A stretch of 64,000 nt of DNA from Chryseobacterium tructae (GTDB taxonomy: Bacteria > Bacteroidota > Bacteroidia > Flavobacteriales > Weeksellaceae): the NCBI RefSeq assembly GCF_030409875.1, contig NZ_JAUFQR010000001.1, forward strand, positions 1,116,001-1,180,000, written 5' to 3'. Numbering within the stretch: the stretch's first letter is position 1; each line of letters begins with the position of its first letter. Below, one piece after another: positions 1 to 8,158 of this stretch. The position numbers and the translations under genes are program-made. The notes beneath the pieces are model-generated. The model was not told the origin of the DNA. It searched no databases and was given only the letters and a program-made list of their open reading frames with translations.

Positions 1-132
1 GCATTAATCTTACCAATTGACCACTTCTGTGATATGGGAAGAAGTATGACCAACGTATTAGGAAATACCCTGGCTACCTCTGCAGTATCGAAGTGGGAAG
101 GACAATTAACCGAACCGTTAGACAAAGTTTAG
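1..132 (+). CDS. Dicarboxylate/amino acid:cation symporter, C-terminal fragment
   Basis: An open frame enters from the left edge and stops at TAG 130-132, giving the last 43 residues of a protein. The segment LPIDHFCDMGRSMTNVLGN matches the conserved C-terminal part of the DAACS (GltP/DctA, SDF) family, where an aspartate and an N-V-x-G/N motif bind substrate and sodium in the last transmembrane helices. The tail after it is short and hydrophilic, as usual. The protein would be an inner-membrane cation-coupled uptake carrier for glutamate or C4-dicarboxylates; the substrate cannot be told from this fragment. The next gene starts 5 bases after the stop. Confidence 0.75.
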   Translation, partial: ALILPIDHFCDMGRSMTNVLGNTLATSAVSKWEGQLTEPLDKV

Positions 133-137
133 AAAAT

Positions 138-863
138 ATGAGTTTAAAAAACTTAGAATCTTATAAAAGCCATATTGAAAAATATGGCTTTTCAATTATT
201 AATAGAGTATTCTCCAATGAAGAAGTGGATCAAATAATTTGTGTTTTGGAGAATATAGATACCTCAAAAGAGAACTTTAGAAAATCCGAAGACCTGTTTG
301 CCATAAGACAGCTTTTAAAAGAAATTCCGGAAATTAAAGACCTCATCTTTAATGATAATGTCAAAAAGATCATCAAGGAAATTTTTGGCGACCGATTTTT
401 TGTGGTAAAGAGTATCTATTTTGATAAGCCGGAAACTTCTAATTGGTATGTTGCTTACCATCAGGATCTGACAATTTCCGTGGATAAAAAGCTGGAATTA
501 ACCAATTTCGGCCCCTGGACTACAAAACAGAATCAGTTTGCTGTACAGCCCCCATTGAATATTTTAGAAAACATCTATACAATAAGAATTCATCTTGATG
601 AGACGGATGAAAATAACGGAGCTTTAAAAGTGGTTCCGAAATCTCACGCTAAAGGAATCTACAGACCGGAAACTATAGACTGGAGTGTAGAAACTGAAGA
701 GATCTGTAAAGTAGAAAAGGGGGGCGTGATGCTTATGAAACCTCTTACGTTACATGGTTCAAACCGAACTACGAACGGAAAGAAGAGGAGAGTCATTCAC
801 ATTGAATTTTCTGATATAGAGCTTCCGGAAGTTCTGCAATGGGCAGAAAGGATGGATTGGTAA
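138..863 (+). CDS. Phytanoyl-CoA dioxygenase (PhyH) family protein
   Basis: The 241-residue product is an Fe(II)/2-oxoglutarate-dependent oxygenase of the PhyH family. AYHQDLT (about residue 111) supplies the metal-binding H-x-D, LHGSNRT (about residue 205) the distal metal histidine, and the arginines of KKRRVIHIEF the 2-oxoglutarate contact. The segment DETDENNGALKVVPKSH between them is the typical core of the family. I chose ATG 138, which follows the symporter stop by 5 bases, over an in-frame ATG at 93 that would lie inside the symporter gene. The substrate is unknown; close relatives hydroxylate small molecules rather than phytanoyl-CoA. It is probably cytoplasmic and co-transcribed with the symporter, with a strong hairpin right after the stop. 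Confidence 0.85.
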   Translation: MSLKNLESYKSHIEKYGFSIINRVFSNEEVDQIICVLENIDTSKENFRKSEDLFAIRQLLKEIPEIKDLIFNDNVKKIIKEIFGDRFFVVKSIYFDKPETSNWYVAYHQDLTISVDKKLELTNFGPWTTKQNQFAVQPPLNILENIYTIRIHLDETDENNGALKVVPKSHAKGIYRPETIDWSVETEEICKVEKGGVMLMKPLTLHGSNRTTNGKKRRVIHIEFSDIELPEVLQWAERMDW

Positions 864-902
864 ATATAAAGCCCTTCGAACTTTCGAAGGGCTTTATATT
901 TG
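864..902. terminator. Bidirectional hairpin terminator
   Basis: A near-perfect inverted repeat (AAAGCCCTTCGAA, 2-base loop, TTCGAAGGGCTTT, extended by AT pairs) begins right after the PhyH stop. It sits between convergent genes, so it can end transcription from both sides. Confidence 0.8.
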
Positions 903-954
903 ACTTGAAAGGCTGAAGTAAACTATCTTGAATGAACCTTCATCTCTTTCATTA

Positions 955-1791
955 CTATTTTACAGTGATTTCATCAACAAAGATATAAGTTTCGCCACCT
1001 GTTTTCTGGTGCCATCCCGGAAGTTTTCCCGCATAATAAGCTTTTACTTTAAGATATCTTGCTTCGGTAGGAAGAATTTCCGTGATGAAATTTTTAGTTT
1101 GTACTTTTTCATCTTTGGGATCAATATCATTTTCGATGGTATCCAGAAGAATAAAATCTTTAGCATTCATAGAGGCATAGTATTCTACTTTTTTAGGCAG
1201 CAGGATGTGGGCTTTGTTGTCCTGAAGATAAGTGGAGGAAATTTGAGTAATTTGAAGCGGGGATTGAAAATCTAGTATGGCTTCAAAATTTTGTCCCAGA
1301 TACCCTTGCCAATCCCCTTTTTTCCAATCTATATCCCCTCTGATTCCATCGATTAATGCGAACCTTCCGGTGCCTATATATTGAGGATCAACTTTTGAAA
1401 GAGTGGTGATATCCCAATAATTGGGTCTTCTATTGAAATGAGCTGTTACTATCGAGCTTTTTTCTCTTTTCCTTTCCGTATAAGCTTGAACTTGTGTTGT
1501 TCTGCTGATGACGAAGGGCTTTTTATAAGTTGTGAATTTCTTTTTTCGGTTGGCATCATTGGCATCGAGGGTCATATAATAGATTTTATCACCTGGATTC
1601 TGTGGAATGATTTCAACTTTGGTTGAAAAATCAAAGATTCTGTCCGCTTTGATAGTTGGAGAAGCAATACTTTCCTGAATAGCAGATGTATCATGTTCGG
1701 TTCCAATCAAAGAATTAGTATGTTGAGATGAATTTTGTGCATTAATAATCTGGGTTATCAATAAAGACAATGCAAGCAGCCTTTTTTTCAT
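955..1791 (-). CDS. Secreted protein with chitobiase C-terminal-like and discoidin-like domains
   Basis: The 278-residue protein starts with a clear signal peptide (MKKRLLALSLLITQIINAQ). Residues about 50-115 resemble the CHB_HEX_C_1 immunoglobulin-like domain that follows the catalytic domain in beta-hexosaminidases (KIYYMTLDAND then KPFVISRTTQVQAYT). Residues about 125-278 look like an F5/8-type C (galactose-binding-like) domain: FALIDGIRG, WQGYLGQNFEAILDF, and YLKVKAYYAG. These two domains normally form the tail of GH20 hexosaminidases, but no catalytic domain is present here or in the neighbouring sequence. It may be a free carbohydrate-binding protein of the periplasm or cell surface, or the remnant of a larger enzyme. 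The domain calls rest on motif similarity only. Confidence 0.7.
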   Translation of the reverse strand: MKKRLLALSLLITQIINAQNSSQHTNSLIGTEHDTSAIQESIASPTIKADRIFDFSTKVEIIPQNPGDKIYYMTLDANDANRKKKFTTYKKPFVISRTTQVQAYTERKREKSSIVTAHFNRRPNYWDITTLSKVDPQYIGTGRFALIDGIRGDIDWKKGDWQGYLGQNFEAILDFQSPLQITQISSTYLQDNKAHILLPKKVEYYASMNAKDFILLDTIENDIDPKDEKVQTKNFITEILPTEARYLKVKAYYAGKLPGWHQKTGGETYIFVDEITVK

Positions 1792-1864
1792 GTTCTGATA
1801 TTATGAATGCGTATAAATCAAGTACAGTACCAAATATGAAGAATGGGTGAGTGAAATTGAGAAA

Positions 1865-2029
1865 AAGCAGGCTAGAAGATGGGAGAGGAGGCTGGAAGTG
1901 CTGTTAGCCGATGAATAACTTTCAGTTTATTGATTGTAATTGCTTCACAAGTTTAGAAATTCGGTTAAAGAAATACCAGTTATAGTCGGACTTCAATAAC
2001 TTTTCTCTTCCAGCTCCCAGCTTCCTTTA
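1865..2029. repeat. Intergenic MITE/REP-like repeat, copy A
   Basis: About 165 bases bounded by complementary purine- and pyrimidine-rich ends (GAGGCTGGAAG on the left, CTTCCAGCTCCCAGCTTCC on the right), with the internal motif TTGATTGTAATT. The same ends and internal motif recur at 4440-4693, on the other side of the receptor gene. No reading frame is present. Confidence 0.6.
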
Positions 2030-2095
2030 TTTTTTTTAAATGTAATAAACTCTTTATTTCAAGTGTCTTATACAAAACCATGATTATCAAATTAC

Positions 2096-4438
2096 ATGAA
2101 TAAGATATTACTTTCAGCGGTTATATTGTTACCCACAGCTCTTTTTTCTCAAACTATTGCAGGGAAGATTACACAAACAGGAAAAGCAGCTTCTTACGTT
2201 GAAGTTATAGCTATAAAGGATCAGAAAAAACAGACTGCTATTGCCGATGAAAAAGGAAATTATGCATTGAAACTTTCTGAAGACGGGAATTACAGGATAA
2301 AATTGGTACAGGATGGAGCAGAAATATCGGAAATCAATGTTACTGTTAAAGGTGATGTAAAAAAAGACTTTTTCATTGAACCTCAAAAAGAGAAACAGCT
2401 TGAAGGAGTAACTCTTACGGCCAGAAAAAAACTGATTGAAAGAAAAGCGGACAGATTGGTTTTTAATGTCACCAACTCTGTGGCTTCTCAGGGAATGGAT
2501 GGAGCAGATGCACTGGCTACCACTCCGTTAGTAAAGATCGATGAAAATACCGGAGTTTCTATTGTTGGAAAAAGTGGGGTATCGGTTATGATTAATGATA
2601 GAATACTCAATCTTTCTTCAACCGAACTTATTACTTATCTTAAAAGTTTAAGGTCAGAAAATATAGAAAAGATAGAAGTAATTACCGCTCCTCCGGCTAA
2701 ATATGAAGCCCAGGGGAATAGTGGTCTTATTAATATTGTTCTGAAGAAAAATCAAAATCTTGGTTGGAGTGGAAGTCTTACCACAAGCTTCCAACAACAG
2801 ACTTATTCTGGTTTTTCAAACAGTGCAACGATCAATTATCAAAATGAAAAACTACGTTCCTCATTAAAGTTGAGACAAAGCAAATACCAAAAACATTCTT
2901 TTGAAAACTACAAGATAACGGGAACAGAAGGACTTAAAAGCCATGATGACAGGAAAGATTTTGGAGATGTATTAGGAGCCAATCTGAGTGTCGATTATCA
3001 GCTCAATGGAAAATCAAATGTAGGTTTTATTTATGATTATGGATTTGGACATTCCAATATGGACATAGAGAATACTTCAGATTACTTTCAGAATGATCAG
3101 TATACCAATACGCTTTCTACTTATGCTGAACATAGAGGGAAATCTGCACAACATACAATAAGTGCTTATTATGACTTTAAGTTTGGAAAACAGGATAATA
3201 AATTGAGTATTACCGGAAATTATTTTTCCAATCTTCCTGAAACGACCATAGATTTTACAACGGTAGAAAACTCTGGAAATGAATTTGTTGTGAAATCTCC
3301 ATCAATGGTGGATTATAAAATTTATTCCGGACAAGCAGATCTTACCCTGCCTTATGAATTTGCCAAAACAGAAGCTGGAATAAAATTTACCAATTTTGAT
3401 AATAATTCAAGCATCTTTTACCAAAACTTTGAGAATGGAAGCTATGTAACAGATGTTTCGAAGAGTAATGAATTTAAGTATAATGAGAAAAATTATGCCG
3501 CTTATTTCAGTCTTGAGAAATCCTTCAATGAAAAATGGTCGGCAAAAGTGGGGCTTCGCTATGAGTATTCTACGGTGAATGGACACTCTCTTACTTCCGG
3601 CCAGCAGTCAGAAAATTCTTATGGCAAGTTTTTCCCGACTGCTTATGTGAGTTATAAAAGTGATGAAAACAATACATTCAGTCTTAATTATTCCAAAAGG
3701 ATCAACAGGCCAGGGTTCCGTGCGATTAATCCATATCGCTGGTATATCAATGTAAACTCATACTTTACAGGAAATCCTTTTTTACAGCCTTCTATTAATC
3801 ATAATTTTGAATTTTCTCATGTCTATAAAGGGAAATTATCAACCACGCTTTATTTTCAAAGAACATTGGAAGGTTTTGGTCAATTGGCCAGTCTGTCCGG
3901 AGAAAGCAGAACAAGTACTTTCTTCAATTACTATACCCAAAACAGCATAGGTGCTACCATAAACTATTCGGATACTTTTTTCAAACGTTGGGAAACCAAT
4001 TATTCTGCAGATCTATCTTATACGGATATGGGTGTTTTTACTACTGATGCTTCTTCTAAAAAAGGATATGGTTATGATTTTGATATTCAGAATAATATCT
4101 CAATTAATGAAAGGAAAACAGTTCAACTTATTGCCAATTACTGGTTCCGCTTACCTTCCAACTCGGGAAATATACGTTGGGATTTTGTAGGGAATTTTAC
4201 AGCAGGATTAAAAATGAATCTGATGGATAAAAACTTACAGCTTAATGTGATCGTGTCAGATATTTTTAAGCAGTCAAGAAGTAAAGGAGAGATTTATTAT
4301 ACTACAGGATCTCATTATTTCAATAACTACTATGATGCAAGAAGACTTACTGTATCTGCGACTTATACTTTCGGAAATAAGAAGGTGAAAGGAACAAGTC
4401 GTAATGTGAAGTTTGATGAAAAAAATAGAGCGAATTAA
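2096..4438 (+). CDS. TonB-type outer membrane beta-barrel receptor
   Basis: The 780-residue protein has a signal peptide (MNKILLSAVILLPTALFSQ) and a carboxypeptidase-regulatory-like beta-sandwich at about residues 20-95 (TIAGKITQTGKAASYVEV). A plug-like region follows at about 110-225 (GMDGADALATTPLVKID, GKSGVSVMINDRILNLSS, IEKIEVITAPPAKYEAQG). The rest is a long C-terminal beta-barrel rich in aromatic strands, ending in YTFGNKKVKG. It belongs to the outer-membrane beta-barrel (OMP_b-brl_3) branch of TonB-dependent receptor-like proteins common in flavobacteria. No SusD partner lies beside it, so it is not a classical SusCD pair, and its ligand cannot be inferred. It is monocistronic and flanked on both sides by copies of one intergenic repeat family. 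Confidence 0.88.
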   Translation: MNKILLSAVILLPTALFSQTIAGKITQTGKAASYVEVIAIKDQKKQTAIADEKGNYALKLSEDGNYRIKLVQDGAEISEINVTVKGDVKKDFFIEPQKEKQLEGVTLTARKKLIERKADRLVFNVTNSVASQGMDGADALATTPLVKIDENTGVSIVGKSGVSVMINDRILNLSSTELITYLKSLRSENIEKIEVITAPPAKYEAQGNSGLINIVLKKNQNLGWSGSLTTSFQQQTYSGFSNSATINYQNEKLRSSLKLRQSKYQKHSFENYKITGTEGLKSHDDRKDFGDVLGANLSVDYQLNGKSNVGFIYDYGFGHSNMDIENTSDYFQNDQYTNTLSTYAEHRGKSAQHTISAYYDFKFGKQDNKLSITGNYFSNLPETTIDFTTVENSGNEFVVKSPSMVDYKIYSGQADLTLPYEFAKTEAGIKFTNFDNNSSIFYQNFENGSYVTDVSKSNEFKYNEKNYAAYFSLEKSFNEKWSAKVGLRYEYSTVNGHSLTSGQQSENSYGKFFPTAYVSYKSDENNTFSLNYSKRINRPGFRAINPYRWYINVNSYFTGNPFLQPSINHNFEFSHVYKGKLSTTLYFQRTLEGFGQLASLSGESRTSTFFNYYTQNSIGATINYSDTFFKRWETNYSADLSYTDMGVFTTDASSKKGYGYDFDIQNNISINERKTVQLIANYWFRLPSNSGNIRWDFVGNFTAGLKMNLMDKNLQLNVIVSDIFKQSRSKGEIYYTTGSHYFNNYYDARRLTVSATYTFGNKKVKGTSRNVKFDEKNRAN

Positions 4439-4439
4439 G

Positions 4440-4693
4440 TAAGTCTGGAAGCTGGAAGAGGGAGGATAGAAGTTCTGTCAGGTTATGGGGAGTTGGAAGT
4501 TTTTTGATTGTAATTAATAAGTAGGATTGGAAGGTGGATGAAAGAGGAAAGTGCTTTCAGTTATGAATAATTTGCGGTTTGTTGATTGTGGTTAATGTAT
4601 GAATTGTAAAATTTGATTAAAAAGAATATGACTTATATGATCGAGTTCAATAACTTTCCGCTTCCAGCCTCCCGCTTCCAGCCTCCCGCTTCC
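4440..4693. repeat. Intergenic MITE/REP-like repeat, copy B (two nested units)
   Basis: It begins GGAAGCTGGAAGAGGGAGG and ends with tandem CTTCCAGCCTCCCG blocks, so its ends are mutually complementary as in copy A (1865-2029). The internal TTGATTGTAATT-like motif occurs twice (near 4504 and 4580), which suggests that one unit is inserted in or duplicated next to another. It lies between the receptor gene and the convergent gene 4700-5155. Confidence 0.6.
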
Positions 4694-4699
4694 TTACTC

Positions 4700-5155
4700 T
4701 TAAACCTCTCCTTCAAATAAGGTATTAAGATATTCCTCCTTATCGCTTTCACTTTTTTCTGTTCCCAGATACTTTTTCCATGCCTGAGATTCATGGTTGA
4801 CAATACCCATTTCCCAAACGCAATAGGTAGGAAGATGAGTTTTATTTCTGTCCCAGATCTCAAATTTTCCGGTTCCGTCATAATATACGCTTTCCCATAA
4901 TTCATTTTCACTTCTCCAGGTACAAACCAAAAGAAGATAATTTTCACCACATCGATGCATGATTACAAATCCAAGATCTTCGATATTTTGAAAGTTTTCA
5001 GATGCATTTTCAACACATAGTTTAGCATTCTGAATATCCAATGAAGAAATTTTTGCGGGATCTTCAGCAAGATCATACCATTTAAATCTGGTTTTTCCTA
5101 CATTGAATATTTCTTTTGGTAATGCATATTTGGATGGGTAAGCGGTAGTTTCCAT
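4700..5155 (-). CDS. Hypothetical protein (151 aa, cytoplasmic)
   Basis: I do not recognise this family. The protein is acidic and rich in Trp and Tyr (WYDLAEDPAK, LLVCTWRSENELWES, WDRNKTHLPTYCVWEMG), with no signal peptide or membrane segment. The frame is open further upstream, but ATG 5155 gives a normal hydrophilic start (METTAYPSKYALP); the longer version would add a poorly ordered hydrophobic stretch. The sentence-like pattern of expected and observed residues (LGFVIMHRCGENYLLLVCTW) resembles small globular stress or immunity proteins of Bacteroidetes, but that is only an impression. It is transcribed alone and converges on the repeat after the receptor gene. Confidence 0.6.
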   Translation of the reverse strand: METTAYPSKYALPKEIFNVGKTRFKWYDLAEDPAKISSLDIQNAKLCVENASENFQNIEDLGFVIMHRCGENYLLLVCTWRSENELWESVYYDGTGKFEIWDRNKTHLPTYCVWEMGIVNHESQAWKKYLGTEKSESDKEEYLNTLFEGEV

Positions 5156-5305
5156 AGATTTTGCTTTGGTGACGGGTGATATCTCATGATAAAAAAAGAG
5201 GATAAACAAAATTTTTAACGATCTGATTTATCACCTGATATTATAGATTTTATTGATTCTAAATTACCGAAAAAAAGCGTAAATTTGTAAACAATTTATA
5301 TTTAT

Positions 5306-6412
5306 ATGTTGACGAAAGAAAAGGTTCAGGAATTCCTTAAAGAAATAGAAGTAGACGATTTGGTGAATAATCTTCAGATTGTGGGTAATGATGTTTATAT
5401 TGACATGACGGCTCATTCACCGGCAATGCACGAAAAGAAAAAGCTGGAAGCTGCCATGAAGCAGGCTTTTGCTAGTGAGTTTGGAGAAGACATTCATTTA
5501 AAACTTAAAATCGTTTCTCCGGAACCTAGTGAAATTCAGCAAAGTCAGATTAAAGGAAAACAAATTCCCGGAATTCAAAATATCATCGCTATTGCTTCTG
5601 GTAAAGGAGGAGTAGGAAAATCTACAGTTTCTGCAAATATGGCAGTAACGTTAGCTAAAATGGGCTTTAAAGTAGGATTGTTGGATGCTGATATCTACGG
5701 GCCTTCAGTTCCTACGATGTTCGATACAGAGGGTGCAAAACCAATTTCTGTAGAAGTGAACGGAAAGAGTATGATGAAGCCTATCGAGAATTATGGGGTG
5801 AAAATGCTTTCAATAGGATATTTCTCCGGAGCCAACCAGGCAGTGGTATGGAGAGGACCAATGGCTTCAAAAGCATTAAATCAAATGATCAGAGATGCAG
5901 CTTGGGGTGAGTTGGATTTCTTATTAATTGACCTTCCTCCGGGAACAGGTGATATTCACTTATCTATTATCCAGGAAGTACCTGTAACAGGAGCAGTTAT
6001 TGTAAGTACACCTCAGCACGTTGCTTTAGCAGACGTAAGAAAAGGTATTGCGATGTTCCAGATGGAAAGTATCAATATTCCGGTTCTTGGATTAATCGAA
6101 AATATGGCGTATTTTACACCGGAAGAACTTCCTGAGAATAAATATTATATCTTTGGAAATCAAGGAGCACAATATCTGGCAGAAGATCTTGGAATTCCGG
6201 TACTAGGAGAAATTCCTTTGATCCAAAGTATCAGAGAGGCAGGAGATGTAGGAAGACCAGCTGCTCTTCAGGAAGATTCTAAAATTTCAGAGATCTATAC
6301 TGAAACAGCAAGAAAAATGGTAGAAAGTCTTGTAGAGAGAAACAAAAGCCTTCCTCCAACAGAAGCTGTGAAGATCTCCACAATGGCAGGTTGCTCACCA
6401 AAGGCAAAATAA
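5306..6412 (+). CDS. apbC: Mrp/NBP35-family iron-sulfur cluster carrier ATPase
   Basis: The 368-residue protein has an N-terminal DUF59/MIP18-like domain (about residues 1-80) followed by the Mrp P-loop ATPase. The deviant Walker A is ASGKGGVGKST (about residue 97), and GLLDADIYGPSVPTMF and LIDLPPGTGDIHLS are hallmark Mrp segments. The typical C-terminal CxxC of bacterial Mrp is not obvious; only one cysteine appears near the end (MAGCSPKAK), which is common in this subgroup. The protein binds and transfers [4Fe-4S] clusters in the cytoplasm. A NifU-like scaffold gene follows 47 bases downstream, which supports a joint role in cluster delivery. Confidence 0.92.
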   Translation: MLTKEKVQEFLKEIEVDDLVNNLQIVGNDVYIDMTAHSPAMHEKKKLEAAMKQAFASEFGEDIHLKLKIVSPEPSEIQQSQIKGKQIPGIQNIIAIASGKGGVGKSTVSANMAVTLAKMGFKVGLLDADIYGPSVPTMFDTEGAKPISVEVNGKSMMKPIENYGVKMLSIGYFSGANQAVVWRGPMASKALNQMIRDAAWGELDFLLIDLPPGTGDIHLSIIQEVPVTGAVIVSTPQHVALADVRKGIAMFQMESINIPVLGLIENMAYFTPEELPENKYYIFGNQGAQYLAEDLGIPVLGEIPLIQSIREAGDVGRPAALQEDSKISEIYTETARKMVESLVERNKSLPPTEAVKISTMAGCSPKAK

Positions 6413-6459
6413 TAATAACTTTCAATCAAATTGAAAAAACCGAATTGAACTGAAAAAAT

Positions 6460-6708
6460 ATGGAAACAAACATAACGCACGAAGATACAGTAACAAGAGT
6501 AATGGAAGCTCTGGAAAGCATCAGGCCGTTTTTGAATAAAGATGGTGGTGACATTGAGCTTATTGATGTGAAGGATAATCAGGTTTTTGTAAAACTTCTG
6601 GGTAACTGTTCCGGATGCTCGTTGAATTTTTCAACTCTAAAATTAGGGGTAGAAAATACAATCAAACAACATGCGCCGGAAATTGAAAAGGTAGTAAACG
6701 TAGAATAA
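6460..6708 (+). CDS. NifU C-terminal domain iron-sulfur scaffold protein
   Basis: The 82-residue protein consists almost entirely of the NifU C-terminal domain: it starts with IRPFLNKDGGDIELIDV and carries the cluster-ligating C-x-x-C in LLGNCSGCSLNFSTL. Nfu-type proteins hold a [4Fe-4S] cluster between two monomers and pass it to apo-proteins. It sits 47 bases after the Mrp gene and before a strong terminator, so the two probably form one operon. Confidence 0.93.
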   Translation: METNITHEDTVTRVMEALESIRPFLNKDGGDIELIDVKDNQVFVKLLGNCSGCSLNFSTLKLGVENTIKQHAPEIEKVVNVE

Positions 6709-6729
6709 CACTCTATCTGAGATATTATA

Positions 6730-6764
6730 AAAAGACAGGCTTTTGTATAAGGCCTGTCTTTTTT
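6730..6764 (+). terminator. Rho-independent terminator after the mrp-nfu pair
   Basis: The stem AAAAGACAGGC / GCCTGTCTTTT, with a loop of about 11 bases and a following T run, lies just after the NifU gene. Confidence 0.85.
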
Positions 6765-6783
6765 GTTGTTAAAATGTTTTATC

Positions 6784-7497
6784 TTATTCCAAGAGAACGT
6801 TTACGTTGCGTTCTTTAAAGATTTCAATAATGATTTCAAAATCTCTTTTCAGGAGCCTTTTACTTCTATTATGATTTTTCCAATTTACTTCAGTCACTGA
6901 TTGAACTCCAAAACCTCCATAAAAACAATCAATTAATGCGTTGAAGTTTCTGCCAAAATATCCACCTGGGCCATTAACCGCTTCTCCAATTGCACAATAA
7001 AAACCATTTATGTTATCAAATAAATTCCCGTCAAGTTCTATTCGTACGTCTGGGCGATCCGTTTCTGGTTGTTGGATGTGAAGCGCAAAGCCAAGCCATC
7101 CCTGTAGTTCTTTTTTATGAAATTTTTTCCATAAATTTTTTTCAATGATTTCATTATTGATATACATTTTCAAAGCTTTCTGATAGCCCAAAGATTCATT
7201 CCATACTACACCATTTATTGTTAAATCGTTTTCTTCACATCTTACAATCCTGAAATTAGAAATGAATGTTCCATGCAAAATTTTTTGATTCGAATCTAAT
7301 GAATAAATAAATCCATTATTCTCTTTATTTTTAATTGATTGTTTGATTTCTTGTTTTGCTTTAGTAGTATCACTAACATTCATCAATTTAATTTTGCGGT
7401 AAACGTATCTTGATTTTCTACTTTCTAGAGAATCTACCTCATCTATATAGAAAATAATTTCAGGATCATTACCTGTGTCCAATGCAAATCCAAACAT
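6784..7497 (-). CDS. Barstar-family (ribonuclease inhibitor-like) protein with N-terminal extension
   Basis: The 237-residue protein ends in a barstar-like domain (about residues 148-237): VRIELDGNLFDNINGFYCAI, GGYFGRNFNALIDCFYGGF and a C-terminal FEIIIEIFKERNVNVLL. The Y-F-G-x-N-x-x-A-L-x-D signature is the barstar core that plugs barnase-type RNases. The N-terminal part of about 145 residues is unrelated and unrecognised (it contains LGFALHIQQPE near its end). There is no signal peptide, so it would act in the cytoplasm, as an immunity protein or antitoxin does. No barnase-like toxin gene is adjacent; the neighbour at 7520 is a secreted DUF3060 protein. It may therefore be an orphan immunity gene against effectors of competitors. 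Confidence 0.78.
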   Translation of the reverse strand: MFGFALDTGNDPEIIFYIDEVDSLESRKSRYVYRKIKLMNVSDTTKAKQEIKQSIKNKENNGFIYSLDSNQKILHGTFISNFRIVRCEENDLTINGVVWNESLGYQKALKMYINNEIIEKNLWKKFHKKELQGWLGFALHIQQPETDRPDVRIELDGNLFDNINGFYCAIGEAVNGPGGYFGRNFNALIDCFYGGFGVQSVTEVNWKNHNRSKRLLKRDFEIIIEIFKERNVNVLLE

Positions 7498-7519
7498 TAT
7501 GGTTAATAGTTTATTATTT

Positions 7520-7909
7520 CTATTGTTTTACAACCTTATTTCCCACTCCGGTAAGAGAAGCATTAGGTTTTCCTGATTTTGTCCCCGAGGTTCTATAGTA
7601 TACCGTATTATTTCCACCTTCTATGTTGACGTTGTCTACTTTATCAATATATACTTTGTTTCCGGTTCCTGAAACTGAAATCTTTCTTGCACTTCCCTTA
7701 ACAGTTACTGTATTATCACCTCCGGCAACTTCTACATTTCCACCATTAAGAGTATAGTTTAGTTTATGCCCAACGCCGTCAACCTGTATTGTTTTACCGT
7801 TAGATTGTTCCACTCCTTTTGTAGATTCTGTTTTTGTGGATTGAGAAAATGCAGTACCTGTTCCCAATAATAGAATTGCTAAAATAGCTCCTGTTTTAAT
7901 ACTTTTCAT
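7520..7909 (-). CDS. Secreted DUF3060-type beta-repeat protein
   Basis: The 129-residue protein has a signal peptide (MKSIKTGAILAILLLGTGTAFSQ is 23 residues, with cleavage after FSQ). Its body is short repeated beta strands: NYTLNGGNVEVAGGDNTVTV, ISVSGTGNKVYIDKVDNVNI and ASLTGVGNKVVKQ. This G-x-x-N-x-V/T-V pattern is that of DUF3060, found in small secreted or periplasmic proteins of unknown role. The start is ATG 7909, because the signal peptide begins there; a longer frame would put 21 hydrophobic residues before it. It is transcribed alone. Confidence 0.75.
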   Translation of the reverse strand: MKSIKTGAILAILLLGTGTAFSQSTKTESTKGVEQSNGKTIQVDGVGHKLNYTLNGGNVEVAGGDNTVTVKGSARKISVSGTGNKVYIDKVDNVNIEGGNNTVYYRTSGTKSGKPNASLTGVGNKVVKQ

Positions 7910-8109
7910 ATGAATTTGGTGTTTGTTAAAGGGTAAATATAAGTACAAAATAATTTTCTCATAGTTAATCAAAAGTTAAATGATTATTTTTTTGAAGATG
8001 AAGCGTGTCTATTTAAAAAGTGTAGATAGAATGAATATGGCTTGTACTCTTAATTTGGATTCAGAGATGAATATCCTTGCCGTTTTTAAATTCGAGTTGG
8101 CAGCATTAT

Positions 8110-8138
8110 AAAAAAGCCTCTAAAACTAGAGGCTTCAA
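8110..8138 (-). terminator. Terminator of the choice-of-anchor gene
   Basis: Read on the minus strand, the stem AAGCCTCTAG / CTAGAGGCTT with a short loop is followed by a run of T. It lies 20 bases after the stop of the gene that ends at 8159. Confidence 0.75.
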
Positions 8139-8158
8139 TCAAATCGTAAAAATCTAGA

